Below, piece by piece: positions 1 to 9,294 of a DNA stretch of 64,000 nucleotides. A program made the position numbers and the translations under genes. The DNA is from Prorocentrum cordatum (Eukaryota; Sar; Dinophyceae; Prorocentrales; Prorocentraceae). Under the pieces are notes generated by a model. The model was not told where the DNA came from, ran no database searches, and saw only the letters and a list, made by a program, of their open reading frames with translations. The DNA lies in contig CAUYUJ010018331.1 of assembly GCA_963575745.1 (NCBI GenBank), positions 1 to 64,000 on the forward strand, written 5' to 3'. Position 1 is the stretch's first letter, and every line of letters begins with the position of its first letter.

Positions 1-1
1 G

Positions 2-103
2 GGGCCTTGTGGGCAGATGGAGGCCTATGCAATGCTGATCGCGAAGTGGCGCGCCCACGGCAAGTCCGACAAGCTCTCGGGCGAGGCGCAGCAGGGAAGT
101 TAG
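2..103 (+). CDS. C-terminal end of an unidentified protein (cut by window edge)
   Basis: The frame starting at base 2 reads through to a TAG at 101-103 and ends with a mixed, non-repetitive peptide containing MEAYAMLIAKWRAHGKSDKL followed by SGEAQQGS. Its balanced composition and helix-like pattern (LIAKWRAHGK) differ from the repeat-encoded peptides nearby, so it could be the last codons of a gene lying to the left. No domain can be recognised in so short a piece. It may also be a chance frame, because GC-rich DNA has few stops. A nearly repeated 21-base phrase just downstream (about 114-134 and 162-182, ending CGAGGGGCCC) is non-coding in this frame. Confidence 0.3.
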   Translation, partial: GPCGQMEAYAMLIAKWRAHGKSDKLSGEAQQGS

Positions 104-320
104 GATATGGAGGTAGCTTAGGACCCGAGGGGCCCAAGTCCCGAGGGGCGCACGTCGGGGTAGCTCAGGACACGAGGGGCCCCGATTCCGAGAAGGGTGC
201 GTTGTGGCGAGAAGGCTTCCTGGCATTCGCCCCGCGCTCCGTAAGCATCCAGGCGCGATCTTGTCTCCCTCTCCGAGGCCTCAGCAGCTTCCTCCGCTGC
301 CGTTTAGTCGCCGCGCAGCT

Positions 321-752
321 ATGTCCGCCGCGGGCTCTCAGGCGCAGGTTGCGCTCAATAAGGCAGCGTGCACCCATGACCAATTTGCAGCTTATTGCGG
401 GGAGGTGCTCGGGGCAGTCATGTGGGGCGACGCGGCGCCCGTGGGCGCCAGCGACCTCGCCGTCGTCCCCTTCGCAGGCGACTTGGCGACCGCGAGCGGA
501 GCTTTCTTCCTGGGCGGCGATGCTTTCATGATCGGGCCGGAGTCCCACGGGCGCGCGCACATGGCCACGGCGGCGACATGGCGCGGGCATCCCACGCACC
601 AGAGCCGCGCGGTCGCGATTCGAAGCCAGGTGTCCTCGTCCTCATGTCAATGGCGCGCGCTGGGGGGCCGGCCACGTCGCGGGGCCTGTCCCCAGCTCGG
701 CCGCGGAGGTATCGTGGCGGAGTATGGCTTACTACTATGCGAGCATGTCTGA
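321..752 (+). CDS. hypothetical protein or exon, unrecognised
   Basis: From the ATG at 321 the frame encodes about 90 residues of balanced composition: MSAAGSQAQVALNKAACTHD, then GEVLGAVMWGDAAPVGASDL and a Gly/Ala/Phe-rich stretch with FFLGGDAFMIGPESHGRAH. After about base 600 the translation becomes Arg/Ser/Gly-rich and less protein-like, so a real exon could end near there. The frame is open further upstream, to 204, but that part looks like noise. No family is recognised. The short hydrophobic runs are not long enough for a membrane segment. Confidence 0.3.
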   Translation: MSAAGSQAQVALNKAACTHDQFAAYCGEVLGAVMWGDAAPVGASDLAVVPFAGDLATASGAFFLGGDAFMIGPESHGRAHMATAATWRGHPTHQSRAVAIRSQVSSSSCQWRALGGRPRRGACPQLGRGGIVAEYGLLLCEHV

Positions 753-807
753 ATACACCGGTCATTTGCGTTCGTGCCCATTGGGGTTCGCACCATTTTG
801 GTGGAGC

Positions 808-1302
808 ATGACAACCCGACTTGAGAAAATCGAGCGCGTTAGCCGAGCCCTGCGCAGCGCAGGCCCAGTAGCATTGGATGACATGGCGAAAGCTTTGGAG
901 AAGGATTCAAAGCGGAGGGCATTGAAACTTATTATATCCGAAACCGTTGCAGAGGAAGAGAAAATAGCTGACGACAAAGGCCAAAGCTCGGATCGGAAAA
1001 AAAGGCGGACGAACGAAGTGGCCCAGCAACAGCATAGAGTGGACGTTAGTAGAACGAGTGCCCGGTTTGCGATTACTCAGTGGACCGCGGACAGCCCCAA
1101 TTATACAGTAGGCCTTCGGCCCAGCCTATCATTGCGCCTGGCTTCATGGAGGTTGGTTGCGTCTTGGTGCTTAGCTTCTCCGGGCGCTTCTGGGGCGCAG
1201 TTTGGGAAATTATTGGGGGGTCGTTTCAGCGCTTCTCCTGGGCCTGGAGGAGGAGGGGGAGGGAGGGGTGAGGTCATGGGGGAGGAGGTGGGGATGGAGT
1301 GA
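808..1302 (+). CDS. hypothetical charged helical protein or exon
   Basis: From ATG 808 the frame gives MTTRLEKIERVSRALRSAGP, then VALDDMAKALEKDSKRRALK and a segment rich in Glu, Lys and Asp ending KGQSSDRKKRRTNE. The first 75 residues look like an amphipathic helical protein followed by a basic nuclear-localisation-like patch (KKRR). The later part, up to the stop at 1302, runs into the GGA microsatellite (Gly/Arg-rich) and is probably read-through. AT content here is higher than in the flanking repeats. No domain is recognised. The true gene may be spliced. Confidence 0.35.
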   Translation: MTTRLEKIERVSRALRSAGPVALDDMAKALEKDSKRRALKLIISETVAEEEKIADDKGQSSDRKKRRTNEVAQQQHRVDVSRTSARFAITQWTADSPNYTVGLRPSLSLRLASWRLVASWCLASPGASGAQFGKLLGGRFSASPGPGGGGGGRGEVMGEEVGME

Positions 1303-1740
1303 GGGGGACGTGAAGATGGAGGGAGGAGGACGAGGAGGAGCACGAGGAGGAGCGGAGGAGGAGGGGGCGGAGGAGGAGGAGGATGAGAGGAGTAGGCGGA
1401 GAGGAGGAGGAGGGAAGGAGGGGGAGAAGGAGAGAGGATGAGGAGGAGGAGGGAGGAAAGAGATGAGGAAGGAGGAGGAGGAGGAGGAGGAAGAGAAGGG
1501 AGGAAGATAAAGAGGAGGATGATGAGGAGGAGGAGGAGGACAAAGAGGAGGAGGAGGAGGAGAGGGAGGGAAGGGGGCAGGGGGAGGCGGAGGAGGAGGA
1601 GGAGGAGGAGGAGGAGGAGGAGGAGGAGGAGGAGGAGAGGATTTGGGCCGAGTGCGTGGGCGGAGAAGGGGGGCAGGGGGGGGGGGAGGAGGTGGGGAAA
1701 GGGAGAGAAATGTCAAGAGGGCGGCGAGGGGGAGTGTCGG
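1240..1740. repeat. GGA/GAG purine microsatellite tract
   Basis: Imperfect GGA repeats with the purines on the plus strand; the purest run, (GGA)n, is at about 1590-1635. The tract is open in several frames on both strands and so creates spurious Arg/Glu/Gly-rich and Pro/Ser-rich ORFs. Confidence 0.95.
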
Positions 1741-1960
1741 GGGACGATTGCGAGCGACGACGAACGACGAGTGAGCGACAAGTGAACGTCGACGAATGAC
1801 GAGCGGCGACGAGCGACGACGAGCGACGACGACGACGGAGACGACGAAGACGACGAAGACGACGAAAACGATGACGACGGCGAAGACGTCGACGACGAGG
1901 GGCGACGACGACGACGATGAAGACCACGACGACGACGCCTGGCAGCGACGGTCTTGGGCT
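1741..1960. repeat. CGA/GACGA microsatellite
   Basis: Runs of CGACGA interspersed with GAGCGACGA units. They translate as poly-Asp, poly-Thr or poly-Arg depending on frame. A second block of the same kind lies at 2310-2550, so CGA blocks bracket a GGA block. Confidence 0.9.
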
Positions 1961-2035
1961 CGACCTGGGCGGGCCCGCTCGGGCCGCGCCTGGGGTCGAC
2001 CGGCGGCGGCCCTCTCGGGCGCCCGCCCCTCCTGG

Positions 2036-2275
2036 AGGGGAGGAGGAGGAGGAGGAGGACGAGGAGAAGGAGAAGGAGGAGGAGGAAAAGGAGAAGGAGA
2101 AGGAGGGAGAGGAGGAGGAGGGGAAGGAGGAGGAGGGGGATGGGGGGGAGGAGGGGGAGGAGGAGGAGAGAGAGGAGGAGGAGGAGGAAGGAGAGGAGGA
2201 GGAGGAGGAGGAGGAGGAGGGGAAGTGGATGAGGGGGAGGGGGAGGGGGAGAGGAGGCGGAGGAGGAGGAGGGGG
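2036..2275. repeat. GGA/GAA purine microsatellite tract
   Basis: About 240 bases of nearly pure purine on the plus strand with GGAGGA and GGAGAA units, lying between the two CGA blocks. Confidence 0.95.
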
Positions 2276-2309
2276 AGGCTTTGTCGCTGGAGGCCGACGG
2301 AGGCGGCTC

Positions 2310-2415
2310 GTTCGTCGTCGTCGGCGACGACCGACGACGACGACGACCGACAACCGACGACGACGACGACGACCGACGACGGCAACGACCGACGACGAAC
2401 GACAGACAACGACGA

Positions 2416-2466
<51 letters not shown>

Positions 2467-2550
2467 ACGACGACGGACGACGGACGACGGACGACGACGG
2501 ACGGCGACGGACGACGGCGACGGACGACGACGACGGACGACGACGACGGT
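2310..2550. repeat. CGA microsatellite
   Basis: Dense CGACGA repeats with a perfect (ACG)n core at about 2415-2465 and CGGACGA variants downstream. Confidence 0.95.
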
Positions 2551-2559
2551 CGAGCATTG

Positions 2560-2880
2560 AACCTCGGGGCGCTCCATTTCGTGCCAGGGGCACGGTGGCG
2601 GATCATCCTTCTTTATTTCTCTCGACGGTGCTCATTCGTCTGGCTTTTCAAAATGTTAAAGGGTTGCGTGACTATTCATCTTCAAGCAAGGGGACCATGA
2701 GGATCAACGATCAACCGTTATACAAATGTGTGATTTTCAGGAGTTGTACGAAAGTGGACACAGAAGAGTTGATACACGCGTTTTTTTCAACAGTCTCGTT
2801 AAAGTCATGGCAATGATGCGTTTACCCAATCTATCATAGACGCCTATGGCGAATCACCGCCGCCCCCTGCTTTTCAGGCT
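2560..2880. other. AT-richer unique stretch without a clear gene
   Basis: Composition shifts abruptly from the CGA repeat to ordinary mixed sequence. A plus frame ending at 2816 encodes an ordinary-looking tail (SLFLSTVLIRLAFQNVKGLR and onward to a TGA after SLKSWQ), but it is continuous with the microsatellite upstream, so no start can be assigned. It could be an exon end. Nothing else is recognisable. Confidence 0.3.
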
Positions 2881-2929
2881 ACGCCGTTGTGGCCAAACGT
2901 TTGGGCATATTTTTCAAAAGCGTAGCAAA

Positions 2930-3300
2930 ATCATGTATTTGGGCCTCTTCGGGCCTTACTGGAAGTTCTCTTGGAGGCGTCTTGGGTAGTCTTGGAGGCC
3001 TCGTTGGGGCATGTTGGGCCGTCTTGAACCATCTTGAGGCCATCTTGGACCGTGTTCGGTACCGCATGGGTTGTCTTGCAGATATATCGGGGCCATCTTG
3101 GGCGCTCGTAGGACCATGTCGGCCGTCCTGGAGGCAATTTTGGGCGTCTTGGAGGCCTCTCGGGCAGTCTTCCGGCCCTCTTGGGATTGTTTTGGGGGCT
3201 TATTGTGCCGTCCTGGGGCTATCTTGGAAGCCTCTGGGGGGCCGTCTTAGGGCCTCTTCGGGTCTATCTTGGGCCTCTCCGGTGGGTTTCCGGTGGGTTT
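2930..3300 (-). repeat. phased CCAAGACGGCC-type array, reverse orientation
   Basis: Units such as GTCTTGGAGGCCTCT and GGGCCATCTTGGGCG recur every 11-15 bases. They are the reverse complement of the array that dominates 30.6-60 kb. This is the left-most member of that family in the window and lies directly upstream of the 3.3-4.2 kb gene. Confidence 0.75.
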
Positions 3301-4240
3301 CCGGGGAATAACTTTTCTTACGCGCGCGCTGGATAAATCGGCACTTCGCCGCTTTTGTCCTGTAGCGTTTCCTTGCGACGATTCTTTTCGCGCTACCATT
3401 CGCAACGCCCTTGGACGAGCAAAGTGTTTCACCGAAAAACTTGCGCGGCTTGGTTTTTATTGCAGCTTCACCTTTATGGCGCGGTGGGCCACGAAACCGG
3501 CAACTTTGAACAAGCTGCATCAAATGTCATCCGTTTCTTTTGCCGATTGGCGTTGGGGCAACCAGACAACTGCGTTTACTAACCGATGCGGAATCGGAGC
3601 AGCAGGAGAGAAAACAAAACACAGTAAGCCCGCGAAGACAGCAGGCGTGGACGAGGACGCATTTAAAAGGACCGTTGTCGAGCATCATAGTCATTGCATT
3701 TCAATTCGCGAGGCCGCGAAATTACAAGCTGATTTCGAAAAGGCATCGAAATCAGCACGACAAAACATAATGCAGGTGCCTAACACCTTCTTCGACGACC
3801 GCTTAGGTGGAAACTTCGCTAGAAAGAACACAGCGGAAGCAATGGCTGTTCAAAACCTTGTCGTTTGGAGCGCGGAAGAGTTAAACTTGTTGAAATACGG
3901 GCCTGGGGCGGATAGATACTGGGATTTCCCAGGGCACACTAGGGGAGATCACATGGCCATGGCGCGGGCCTTGTATTCAAGCGTGGAAAAAGTGGAAATA
4001 GACTGGACTCGCAAGCAGTGCCTGAACCTCTCGTTCAGCAGCGACGATATCACTGAGCAGTTTGGGCAATTCTGGGCTTTCGCGCAGACGCGCATCTTAC
4101 GTCTCAGGGAGATGTTGATCAGAGGTGCCGATAACGTCGTTCCTTATAATATGCTGCCGAACTCTGCTGTGCACCAGCGCATGCGGAACGCCTGGCCCAG
4201 GAGCGTCGACTGCGAAGGATCATGCTCTGACTCTGATTGA
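3269..4240 (+). CDS. unrecognised protein, intact ORF (323 codons, or 254 from an internal ATG)
   Basis: A long ORF of balanced composition in locally more AT-rich DNA, free of repeats after its first 60 codons. The extreme 5' part overlaps the TTGGGCC-type array, so the ATG at 3476 (MARWATKPATLNKLHQMSSV) is a more credible start, giving about 254 residues. The protein has a basic Lys/Thr-rich stretch (AGEKTKHSKPAKTAG), an acidic-aromatic middle (NLLKYGPGADRYWDFPGHTR) and an acidic Cys/Ser tail (DCEGSCSDSD). No membrane segment or catalytic motif is apparent. An upstream intron or a missed 5' exon is possible. Composition and codon use differ from every neighbour, which could mean a different history. 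No function is proposed. Confidence 0.6.
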   Translation: MGLSGGFPVGFRGITFLTRALDKSALRRFCPVAFPCDDSFRATIRNALGRAKCFTEKLARLGFYCSFTFMARWATKPATLNKLHQMSSVSFADWRWGNQTTAFTNRCGIGAAGEKTKHSKPAKTAGVDEDAFKRTVVEHHSHCISIREAAKLQADFEKASKSARQNIMQVPNTFFDDRLGGNFARKNTAEAMAVQNLVVWSAEELNLLKYGPGADRYWDFPGHTRGDHMAMARALYSSVEKVEIDWTRKQCLNLSFSSDDITEQFGQFWAFAQTRILRLREMLIRGADNVVPYNMLPNSAVHQRMRNAWPRSVDCEGSCSDSD

Positions 4241-4454
4241 GTGGTCGTCAGTTTGGCTCCGGTTAGTGCTGGTGCCAGAGACTTCTATGTCACTGTGCTC
4301 TGTGCTCGCACGGCCTGCAACGCGAACCCAAAACAACCTTTGAGGGCTCCAACATGGTTCCAGAAACTGTCTCAGATGAGCGTTCGCGCAGACAAACATC
4401 GATGGCAGAATTGTATGCTTGCGCCTGGAGGAGCGATGGGGCCCCGGGCGGCGC

Positions 4455-4610
4455 CAGGATGGGGGTGGGAGAGGGAAGAGGGGATGAGGAGGGGGAGGAG
4501 AGGGGAGGAGGAGGAAGAACTGAGACTGGTAAATAATGCTGCCGGCCAGGGCCTCGTCCCCCGGAACTGCCCGGAGGTGCTTGGAGGTGTCTGGAGGTGC
4601 CCGGAGGCTT
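4455..4610. repeat. GGAG-rich tract and GGAGGTGCCC minisatellite
   Basis: A GGGAGAGG-type purine tract (4465-4520) is followed by four tandem variants of a 10-base unit GGAGGTGCCC at about 4570-4608. The surrounding stretch 4241-4750 shows no convincing gene. Confidence 0.6.
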
Positions 4611-4750
4611 AGGAATTTTCCGTAGCCCTGAGAAGGCTTGGGAACTACAGAAAGTTGGCGAATATCAAACAAAAGCGTTCCCCTCGATACTTGAGGGCCG
4701 GGGGCTCACTGTTGAGGCTGCAAAGTGCTCGCGGGGGGCTCACTGTTGAG

Positions 4751-5070
4751 CTCCACCGGAGGTCCCCGTGGTTGCTCTCGCATGCGTTTCCCCCACCCTG
4801 GGCAGCGCTACGTGGCCCCATAGGGAGCTCCACCGAAGGCCCGAGCAATTGCTCTCGCATGCGTTTCCCCACCCTGGGCAGCGCTTCGTAGCCCCATAGG
4901 GAGCTCCACCGAAGGCCCCGGCGGTTGCCTTCGCATGCGGTTCCTCAACCCAGGGCAGCGTTTCGTGGCCCCATAGGGAGCTCCACCGAAGGCCCCAGTG
5001 GCTGCTCTCGCACGCGGTTCCCCCAACTAGGGCAGCGCTTCGTGGCCCCATAGGGAGCCCCGCCGAAAGC
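4751..5070. repeat. 77-bp tandem satellite, four copies plus partial
   Basis: The phrase CTCCACCG starts at 4751, 4828, 4904 and 4981, and a decayed CCCCGCCG copy starts at 5058. That gives spacings of 77, 76, 77 and 77 bases. Each unit also holds GGCAGCGCTTCGTGGCCCCA and TCGCATGCG. The array is open on the minus strand over about 110 codons, but it differs by single-base indels and is better read as a satellite than a protein. Confidence 0.9.
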
Positions 5071-5555
5071 GGCACCCGCAACGCGTTACGAACAATTGCT
5101 TAGGTTGGGTCCTTCGCCAGGATAATTTCATGCTGTGGTTTACTATCCACGGAAACCGAGGCACATGAACTACCCTACACGAGCAAGGATGTCTCAAGGA
5201 AAACAAAATATGTTTGAGGATCTTTTAAACGCGAGGGCTTTTCAAGCGAACCGAGCAATTGCTTGAAAATGTCTCAAACGAAACGAGCGATTCTCGCATC
5301 ATGCCTCAAGCGAAACGAACAGTAACAATATGCTTAGCCATATGGTGGCTCAAGATTTCGAGCTCTCCAAGATAGCTGCTTGCACCAAGCCGACAATGGA
5401 GCAGCGCATCGTGCTCGAGAAGTCTCCTCGGTTTTCGGCCCTCTTAACATCATCTCTTTCTCTTCCCACATGCTGGTCTCCGGTAGGCAACATGTATAAT
5501 CCCCCCGCGACCCCGAACTTTATTATCCCTGTGGGATGATTCTCCGTGGCACAGG
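5071..5555. other. gene-free stretch with CTCAA-CGAAACGA phrases
   Basis: AT-richer DNA without a persuasive ORF. The phrase CTCAAACGAAACGAGC (about 5273) recurs as CTCAAGCGAAACGAAC (about 5306), and GAGCAATTGCTTG near 5252 includes the palindrome CAATTG. Nothing else is seen. Confidence 0.4.
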
Positions 5556-5792
5556 GTTAGGCCTCCTAGATGGGGTCCGAGTAGATGGTGTCCGAGGATC
5601 GCGCCGCATCGTCGATGCATCGGCGATGCGGCTTGATACAGAGCCTGATTTTCTCCACGTTGGCGTCGCCGGTACATCGCCGATGCCGCCCATGCATCGC
5701 CGATGTATCGGCGATGTATCGCCGATGTATCGGCGATGCGGCGCGATCCTCCGCGACCCCATCTACTACGACCCCATCTAGGAGGCCTCTAA
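5556..5792. mobile_element. foldback / MITE-like element 1
   Basis: The left arm at 5556-5630 is largely the reverse complement of the right arm at 5718-5792. Matching blocks include GCCTCCTAGATGGGGTC against GACCCCATCTAGGAGGC, GGATCGCGCCGCATC against its complement, and CATCGGCGATG repeats toward the centre. The interior contains several alternating CATCGCCGATG and TATCGGCGATG half-sites that can pair with each other. It has no ORF of its own. Length and structure fit a non-autonomous foldback DNA element; no clear target-site duplication is visible by eye. Confidence 0.75.
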
Positions 5793-6049
5793 GAACGACG
5801 GGAGTGTTTTGGGGTAGTTTTCGGCCCACAGGAGCCCCCGCCGGGACCCGGGATTCTAAAAGGACGACTCGGGATGGCAAGCCGGCCCGCAAAAGAGTTT
5901 CAGTCCGCGTCGGGAAGAAGCACGACGTGGGAGTTTTAGGCACGCGCGCCGCACAGGGTTCGGACCCCCGAAGAAGAAATAAGTCGTACATATTGTGCGA
6001 GCGTGATGCAAGAGCGGCAGCGACGGGAGGAGTGAAAAAGGAGAATGAG

Positions 6050-6185
6050 GAGGAAGAAGAGGGAGGAGGAGGATAATCAGGGGGAGGAAGAGGGAGGATG
6101 AGGAGGAGGAGGAGGAGGAAGAGGAGGGGGAGGAAGAGGACGAGGAGGAGACGAGGAGGAGGACGTGAGGAGGACAAGGAGAGGG
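6050..6185. repeat. GGA/GAGGA purine tract
   Basis: Imperfect GGA repeats on the plus strand. The preceding 5793-6050 stretch and the following 6186-7020 stretch contain no supportable gene. A CTCCCTCCTCC run occupies about 6488-6545. Two loosely similar segments around 6640-6720 and 6950-7015 (each with GCGGGCCC, a GTCGAGGAA-type phrase and CATGYCGTTCGG) suggest an old duplication. Confidence 0.7.
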
Positions 6186-7020
6186 AAACGCGCGGCGCTA
6201 CGGTTTCGAAACGAGAACCCAACACGCAAAAGGTTTCTGAAACACAACATTATCCTGCTGCCTTCTCCCTCCCAGAACTCCGACGTCGTGTTTTTGTTTC
6301 GCAACGTGGACCTTTGGAGGTTTGGCCTTGCCTGGGACCAGCTTCTCATCCTGCATGGGTCGTTGTTGACGGTCGTGGGGCCCAGTAGGGTCCCCCTGAG
6401 TTCGAAACCAGTCAAGAACAGCCCGTCGTTTTTTTCCCGAGGCGATGGGAGGTGAAAGGCTCCCCCCTCCCCACATCTCTATCTACCTCCGCCCTTCTCC
6501 CTCCTCCCTCCTCCCTCCTCCCTCCCTCCTTCCACCTCCTACCTACATCCACCGTTGTGTTTTGTCAATCCGCGGCTTCAGAGCTCCCGACCCCTTCCCT
6601 GGGTGTGGTTCTGCGTCCCGGGCCCGTTTCTGATGACCCGCGGGCCCGATCACGGGCCCAGGAGACCGACATCGAGGAAAAACGCCGGGACTGTAACAGA
6701 TCATGCCGTCGGAGTTCTCCCTCCGGAACGATCGAAGGTGGCACGGAAAGAATGGGTACCATGTCCGACAGCAGTTTTTGTTCATTTTGAACCAGACTCG
6801 TTGTCCGTGCCGCCGCGGACAGTTGTTCACTGAAGACATAAAGCCGCCTGCCCAACAGCGGCCGCTGTCGGTTTCGGACAACAGGTGTTGCTGGGCATTG
6901 TGCCACATTCCGGGCGTCCGAATCCCTGCCCCCTCCTCCGTCGCGGGCCAGCTGCGGGCCCGGGAGGCCGAAGTCGAGGAAGAGCGCCAGGGCTAAAATA
7001 ATTCATGTCGTTCGGGAGCC

Positions 7021-7190
7021 TTGAGACGGGGGTCGATGCAAGCGAGCATCCGCCAGAGCGCCAGATCTTGCAGGATCCTGTAGAGCCAGGGGGGCATCGA
7101 CCTGGGCTAGCGCGCAGGATCCTGCAGGATCTTGCATGAAGCTGCAAAGCCCGACTGACCCGGGTTTGCATTGGCCCAGGTCAGTAGAAG
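7021..7190. repeat. dispersed repeat, copy 1 (CTGCAGGATCCTGCAGG type)
   Basis: Begins GAGACGGGGGTC and continues through GAGCGCCRGATCTTGCAGGA, GACCTGGGCT, GCAGGATCCTGCAGGATC and CCCGACTGACCCGGGTYTG. The same phrases in the same order recur at 9295-9480. Internal palindromes (GCAGGATCCTGC) make it hairpin-prone. Confidence 0.75.
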
Positions 7191-7380
7191 CCCGACCCCC
7201 TCCTGACTCCAGATCCGCTGCGTTTTGGCTGATTGTTCAACTTCACCTTGTGTCGAACATGCACCCCGAACGATGCAGAAAAGTGGGGCGGACATTTCCG
7301 CCTCAGACGAATGTTGTGGATTTTGTTGCAAAAGCACGGCGGAAACAGCGACGGCAAAAGATACGGTCGGGAATTTGGGC

Positions 7381-7560
7381 TTAGCGTGTCGCTGCGCCGA
7401 TTTTGGCCCACCACGCGTCGGCGCGACACGCCATCCACTTTCCCATTCGCAAGCGTCCGCGTCCTGAGCTTTTAACGAGCCTCCCGCCCCGCGAAGCGGA
7501 GCGACACGCTATCCGCTTGCAGGGCATAGCGTGTCGCCAGGGCCGCCGCCGTGACACGCT
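7381..7560. repeat. cluster of GCGTGTCGC / GCGACACGC inverted repeats
   Basis: AGCGTGTCGCTGCGCCGA (about 7383) faces TCGGCGCGACACGC (about 7419), and GCGACACGCTATCC (about 7501) faces GCATAGCGTGTCGC (about 7526). A further GTGACACGCTGTCC follows at about 7551. At least two nested hairpins can form. No ORF is involved. Confidence 0.7.
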
Positions 7561-7788
7561 GTCCCGAAGGAACCCCTAACCTTGATAACGCAGTGAAGAC
7601 GTGGCCTCACTTAGATCCCCGTCTTTGCATGGGGGGTAACGGATCTGGGCGGTTTGGTTCGGTACACCTGCAGAAAGGACCCCTTATCCCTCATGTTTTC
7701 GGCCCTCCAGACTCCGGTCCCGTCGCAAATGGTTCGGGGTACTTGTGTTGTTGATCCGGTATGGCGGAACTCGACAGCGACGGGGCCC

Positions 7789-7993
7789 GAAACGCAGGGC
7801 GGAAATCTCCGCCTTCTCGGAGAGGCCTTACGGCCAGTGCCGCCGACCCTGAACGACGACGATCACGACGACGACGACGACAACGACGATGACGCCGACG
7901 ACGACAACGACAGACCGACGACAGACCGACGACGACGACGACGACGATGACGACGACGACGACGACGACGACAACGACAGACCGACGACAGAC

Positions 7994-8038
<45 letters not shown>

Positions 8039-8058
8039 AACGCAGGGCGGAGATGTCC
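7789..8058. repeat. CGA microsatellite flanked by a direct repeat
   Basis: CGACGACGA repeats with interspersed CAACGACAGACCGACGACAG units fill 7855-8037. The phrase CGAAACGCAGGGCGGA occurs immediately before the tract (7789) and again at its end (8037), followed by near-matching bases. The repeat may therefore have expanded between, or been carried by, a short duplication. Confidence 0.85.
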
Positions 8059-8135
8059 ACCCTCGCTGCGACGTCGCCCAGGAAGTGCGCCAGCGGCGCG
8101 CACGTAGGGGTGGCGCGAGGGGGGGGGGGGGGCGG

Positions 8136-8172
8136 CCTCCCGAGAGAGGGCGGCGCGCCGCTCCTCGGGAGG
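8136..8172. repeat. GC-rich hairpin
   Basis: CCTCCCGAG (8136-8144) pairs with CTCGGGAGG (8164-8172) around a GC-rich centre containing GGCGCGCC. It lies between runs of G at 8120-8133 and about 8174-8180. Confidence 0.6.
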
Positions 8173-8224
8173 CGGGGGGGGCCCACCGCCAGAGGGACGC
8201 CGCCGCTGCGGAGCCGTCAACCGG

Positions 8225-8350
8225 CCGAGGGGAGAAGGAGGAGGAGGAGGAGGAGTAGGAGGAGGAGGAGGAGGAGAGGAGGAGGAGGAGGAGGGGAGAG
8301 AGGAGAAGACGTGTCGAAGAGGAAGAGGGAAGACGTGTCGAAGAGGAAGA
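8225..8350. repeat. GGA purine tract with a GTGTCGAAGAGGAAGAGG duplication
   Basis: GGAGGAGG repeats followed by two tandem copies of GACGTGTCGAAGAGGAAGAG at about 8309 and 8331. Confidence 0.8.
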
Positions 8351-8365
8351 GGCGGCATCGGCATA

Positions 8366-8518
8366 AACTTTTGGCGCTCCGCGCGGATTTCTTGGATCCG
8401 CGTCGGGCCCCCCCCCCCCGGGTGGCGCCTCCGGCGCCGCCCCTGGCGCGCGGAGCGCGCCAGGGGGGGTGGTGGCCCAGCGCAGATCCAAGAAGTCCGC
8501 GCGGAGCGCCAACAAAAA
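8366..8518. mobile_element. foldback / MITE-like element 2
   Basis: The left arm AACTTTTGGCGCTCCGCGCG (from 8367) plus GATTTCTTGGATCCGCGTCG has its reverse complement on the right as AGATCCAAGAAGTCCGCGCG plus GAGCGCCAACAAAA, ending near 8517. Between the arms lies a run of C (about 8408-8419) and a CGCGCGGAGCGCGCC palindromic centre. It has no ORF. It resembles element 1 in size and architecture but not in sequence. Confidence 0.75.
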
Positions 8519-9294
8519 TTTGTTTATGGCGTTTTTCCTTCTTCTGGATGTGAGTATCTGCCCCCCCGCATGGGCGGCCAGATGTCCATACCCATCGCTC
8601 CTCGATTCTTTGGGGTACGACCCCGCGGCAATGGATCTGGACAAATTCTCGGGGGGCGCAGGGGGGAACCTTCTCTCGGAAGGGCCCAGAGGCTTCTAAT
8701 GGAGGATGACGATTAATAAATGACCGGGGGTCGTGTTCACGCGGCGGCGCCCGGGATGACGATTAGAAAAAACCGGCCGCGGGCTGGAAAACTATTTTTG
8801 AATCCTTCTCCTCCAGTCAGAAAATCATGCAGACATAGCAGAAAACTATGTTTTCAATCGTTCTCTCCCACATCCCGCATTACGAAGGCGTCCTTGTCAC
8901 AGTTCGTCGCTCCGAATGTGCCAAGGCAGTCTAAAGTCAGTCGGCACAGGCGCTCGGGCCCCTGCAGCCCGAGTTCCGAAAGTCTGCGGAGCTAGAAACG
9001 GGGTGGCCTTGAGTCAGCCGTCGGCTGAAGCCCTGCACGCCGCCACGCTGGTCCCGGTCAGGCTGTGCTTCCCGGCGGGAGGAGACGAGGAGGGGAGAAG
9101 CAGGCTTCTTAGACTCAGGAGGGAAAAAACACACAGACACGATTCATCGTCGACTCCCAGGGAAAATGTAAGGAAATATGGGAAGTGGGGGGGGAAGACG
9201 AAAATCCGGAAAACATTGACACGATGGGGATCCTGAGATTTGTGTCTATTTATTTGTTTGTGTCCCTGTGCCCCCTGATAGAATCGGGGCTGCA
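8519..9294. other. gene-free stretch with short direct repeats
   Basis: No persuasive ORF. GATGACGATTA recurs at 8705 and 8756. GAAAACTAT plus a TTTTGAATCCTTCTC-like tail recurs at 8787 and 8841. Confidence 0.4.

Noticed and set aside
1210-2577. Minus-strand ORF of 455 codons rich in Ser, Val, Arg and Pro
   Set aside because: Entirely generated by GGA and CGA microsatellites. Overlapping equally long frames exist on both strands.
4740-5081. Minus-strand 113-codon protein with repeated ARATTGAFGGAPYGA-like units
   Set aside because: Product of the 77-bp satellite. Single-base length changes between units shift the frame.
8860-9290. Exon candidates on the plus strand
   Set aside because: Only short frames without consistent composition. 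No splice pattern could be defended by eye.
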